NCBI GenBank assembly: GCA_020861055.1 | Contig: JAJBTD010000153.1 | Coordinates: forward strand, 1 to 15,062 | Origin: Clostridiales bacterium | GTDB taxonomy: Bacteria; Bacillota; Clostridia; Oscillospirales; Oscillospiraceae | Direction: 5' to 3' | Length of the DNA stretch: 15,062 nucleotides | Shown: piece after piece, positions 13,648 through 15,062 of the stretch | Layout: each line of letters opens with the position of its first letter | How positions within the stretch are numbered: the stretch's first letter is position 1 | Program-made: the position numbers and the translations under genes | The notes under the pieces: model-generated | The model's database searches: none | What the model was told of the DNA's origin: nothing | The model's input: only the letters and a program-made list of their open reading frames with translations

Positions 13648-14100
13648 TTACCCCTCGCTTTCGCTGTATTCCTGCCACAGGTTCTCTGTTCCGGTGACCC
13701 CCGGCTCCCAGACGTTCTGGCCGCTGTAGACGGAGATCCACAGCTTCCCGTTATGGCTCACGATGGCCCCCTGCTGATAGTTGCTGCTCACGCCATCCCA
13801 GGTCGTCCACTCTGGGTAACTGTCAGTGGAACCGCCTGTTCCGCTGGTCCCGCCGCTTTCCAGCGCCGCCACGCTCTCCTCCAGGGCCGTCACCCGGTCT
13901 GCCAGCAGGGCCACGGTGGTTTCCAGCTCCGGGCGCTCCTGCTCCACGTCCAGGTTCTCCTGAGCGGAGGTCAGCAGATTGTCCCGCTCCTCTTCCGTCA
14001 GACAGCCGCCGGAGTAGAGGGTGTTGACCTTGCCGGGCATGTCCGTCAATGTGTAGTCCCCGCTCTGAATGGCGGAGAACAGAATGCTGTAAATGCTCAT
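13648..14100 (-). CDS. Phage tail/baseplate-associated protein with coiled coil and CBM5/12-like module
   Basis: A 150-residue protein in three parts. Residues 1-50 (IYSILFSAIQSGDYTLTDM, then CLTEEERDNLL) resemble short N-terminal regions of phage tail proteins such as the XkdW group. Residues 57-82 form a likely coiled coil (TTVALLADRVTALEESVAAL), ending in a Gly/Ser/Thr linker. Residues 95-145 look like a chitin/cellulose-binding type 5/12 module: PEWTTWDGVSSNYQQGAIV, HNGKLWISVYS, PGVTGTENLWQEY, with the typical Y..G..V...GK.W....... PG...LW pattern. It follows the tail-fibre gene by 4 nt, with GAGAGGTGA as ribosome site. It probably helps the virion bind a cell-surface glycan. Alternatively it is a small fibre-tip or chaperone-like accessory. 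Confidence 0.75.
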   Translation of the reverse strand: MSIYSILFSAIQSGDYTLTDMPGKVNTLYSGGCLTEEERDNLLTSAQENLDVEQERPELETTVALLADRVTALEESVAALESGGTSGTGGSTDSYPEWTTWDGVSSNYQQGAIVSHNGKLWISVYSGQNVWEPGVTGTENLWQEYSESEG

Positions 14101-14104
14101 AGGT

Positions 14105-15062
14105 TCACCTCTCCCGCAAGTCCCGGACTTGCTTTTTTAAGCTATGAATTTCCTCCACCAGGAGGGGGATGATCTCCTCATAGGCTACGCTTTTCATGCC
14201 GTCGGCGGCGTTGCTCTGCACCAGGGCGCTGTCGACGATGTCCAGCCCCGCCAGAGCCTCCTCCATGTCCTGGGCTACGAAGCCGTAATGGGTCTGCTCC
14301 GGGTCGTCCCGCAGCCGGTAGGATACGGGAGACAGCGCGTCCACCAGACTCCTTTCCCGCCCGTCCAGTGGCCGGATGCCCTGTTTCAGCCGCCGGTCTG
14401 AACTGACGGTGATGGACTTGTTGGACGTGACAGAGCTGCCGTAAAGGTAGGTGGGATAGGCGCTGCGGCCCAGGATAAACTGGTCGCTGTCGTTGACACA
14501 TTCAAATCTGGCGAAGCTGCCGTCTGTCAGATAGTGGTACACACCGTAGGCATTGGCGATGACAATGCCCCTGTCAGGGAGGTACAAAATGCCTTTCACA
14601 GTGGCTGCGCCGGTGCAGGTCAGACTGGTCAGGTTGATGCTGGTGCCCCGGATATAGGTGGCACAATTCGTACTGCCCAGCAACACCTGATTGGATGAGT
14701 TGACCCCGGCAAGAAAGCGTCCGACGCCGCTGGTGTCGTAGCCCTGAAATGATTTGCCGTTGGCGATGAGGACGTTACCGCTGCCAGATATGTCGCCGGA
14801 GACGCTGAGGGTGCCCAGAATAGAACATTCAGTAGCACCGTATATGGAATATTGATACCCGTCCTCGGTTGCAACGCCTGCGGCTAATCCTTCGTATTTT
14901 CCACCAAGCCAATAGCGAACAGTGTTTCCCGTTTCGGCTACGCAATACCCGTAAAGAGCGCCAGAGTACATTGTAACCCAGTTTCGAGCGTCATCTGTGG
15001 AGTTGATAGAGCCCCAGGTTATCTGGGCGCCGGTGATGCTGCCGACATGGATGGTTAAGCCG
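14105..15062 (-). CDS. Phage tail fibre/spike with C-terminal S74 self-cleaving chaperone domain, 5' partial
   Basis: The frame is open to the right edge, so the N-terminal part lies outside; at least 319 residues are visible. An internal ATG at 14971 is in the middle of a repeat-rich region and need not be the start. The body has short beta-strand repeats typical of a trimeric fibre (IYGATECSILGTLSVSGD, RGTSINLTSLTCTGAATV, LYGSSVTSNKSITVSSD). The last ~95 residues are a peptidase S74 intramolecular chaperone: SDRRLKQGIRPL, PVSYRLRD, HYGFVAQDMEEAL, YEEIIPLLVEEIHSLKKQV with a C-terminal helix. The Ser (codon 14401-14399) and Lys (codon 14386-14384) are five residues apart, the spacing of the catalytic dyad in endosialidase S74 domains, so autocleavage is expected after trimer folding. 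It probably binds the host surface. Confidence 0.88.
   Translation of the reverse strand, partial: GLTIHVGSITGAQITWGSINSTDDARNWVTMYSGALYGYCVAETGNTVRYWLGGKYEGLAAGVATEDGYQYSIYGATECSILGTLSVSGDISGSGNVLIANGKSFQGYDTSGVGRFLAGVNSSNQVLLGSTNCATYIRGTSINLTSLTCTGAATVKGILYLPDRGIVIANAYGVYHYLTDGSFARFECVNDSDQFILGRSAYPTYLYGSSVTSNKSITVSSDRRLKQGIRPLDGRERSLVDALSPVSYRLRDDPEQTHYGFVAQDMEEALAGLDIVDSALVQSNAADGMKSVAYEEIIPLLVEEIHSLKKQVRDLRER

Overview
The window is a high-GC stretch (roughly 60% by eye) with dense, co-directional genes, strong GGAGG-type ribosome binding sites and Gram-positive cell-surface gene families. Gene content, short palindromic CTCCCTC repeats and the phage module fit a gut Clostridia bacterium of the Oscillospiraceae type (Flavonifractor/Lawsonibacter-like). 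That placement is an inference from style and families; no rRNA or marker gene is present.

Positions 3-12628 (+ strand) hold ten genes that look like one transcription unit. The spacing is tight: 1 nt, 0 nt, an 11-nt overlap and a 4-nt ATGA overlap occur among them. In order they are: a YfhO-type membrane glycosyltransferase (5' end outside the window), a WecE-type dTDP-4-keto-6-deoxyglucose aminotransferase, an unrecognised polytopic membrane protein, an ArnC/CsbB/DPM1-type GT2 polyprenyl-phosphate glycosyltransferase, an ATP-grasp ligase, a CapK/PaaK-like adenylate-forming enzyme, two small SMR/EmrE-like membrane proteins, RmlA, RmlB and a DUF554 membrane protein. A strong hairpin at 12682-12713 closes the unit.

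Read as a pathway, RmlA and RmlB would make dTDP-4-keto-6-deoxyglucose, and the WecE homologue would aminate it to a dTDP-4-amino-4,6-dideoxyhexose (Fuc4N-like). RmlC, RmlD and the WecD acetyltransferase are absent. In their place are two ATP-dependent acid-activating enzymes that could acylate or aminoacylate the 4-amino group. The GT2 enzyme would load the sugar on undecaprenyl phosphate, the SMR pair would flip it as ArnE/ArnF do, and YfhO and/or the 412-residue membrane protein would transfer it to a surface polymer. This would be a Gram-positive analogue of the arn pathway crossed with the CsbB/YfhO glycosylation system. It is the most interesting content of the window.

Positions about 12766-15062 (- strand) carry the late end of a prophage or phage-derived particle: a tail fibre with a C-terminal S74 self-cleaving chaperone domain (5' end outside the window), a coiled-coil protein with a CBM5/12-like module, two small phage proteins, an r1t-like holin, and a possible 21-residue membrane peptide translationally coupled to the holin. 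A palindromic repeat element lies between the holin and its upstream gene. No endolysin or integrase is visible. No gene-free stretch exceeds 300 bases; the longest, 12629-12765, holds the terminator.
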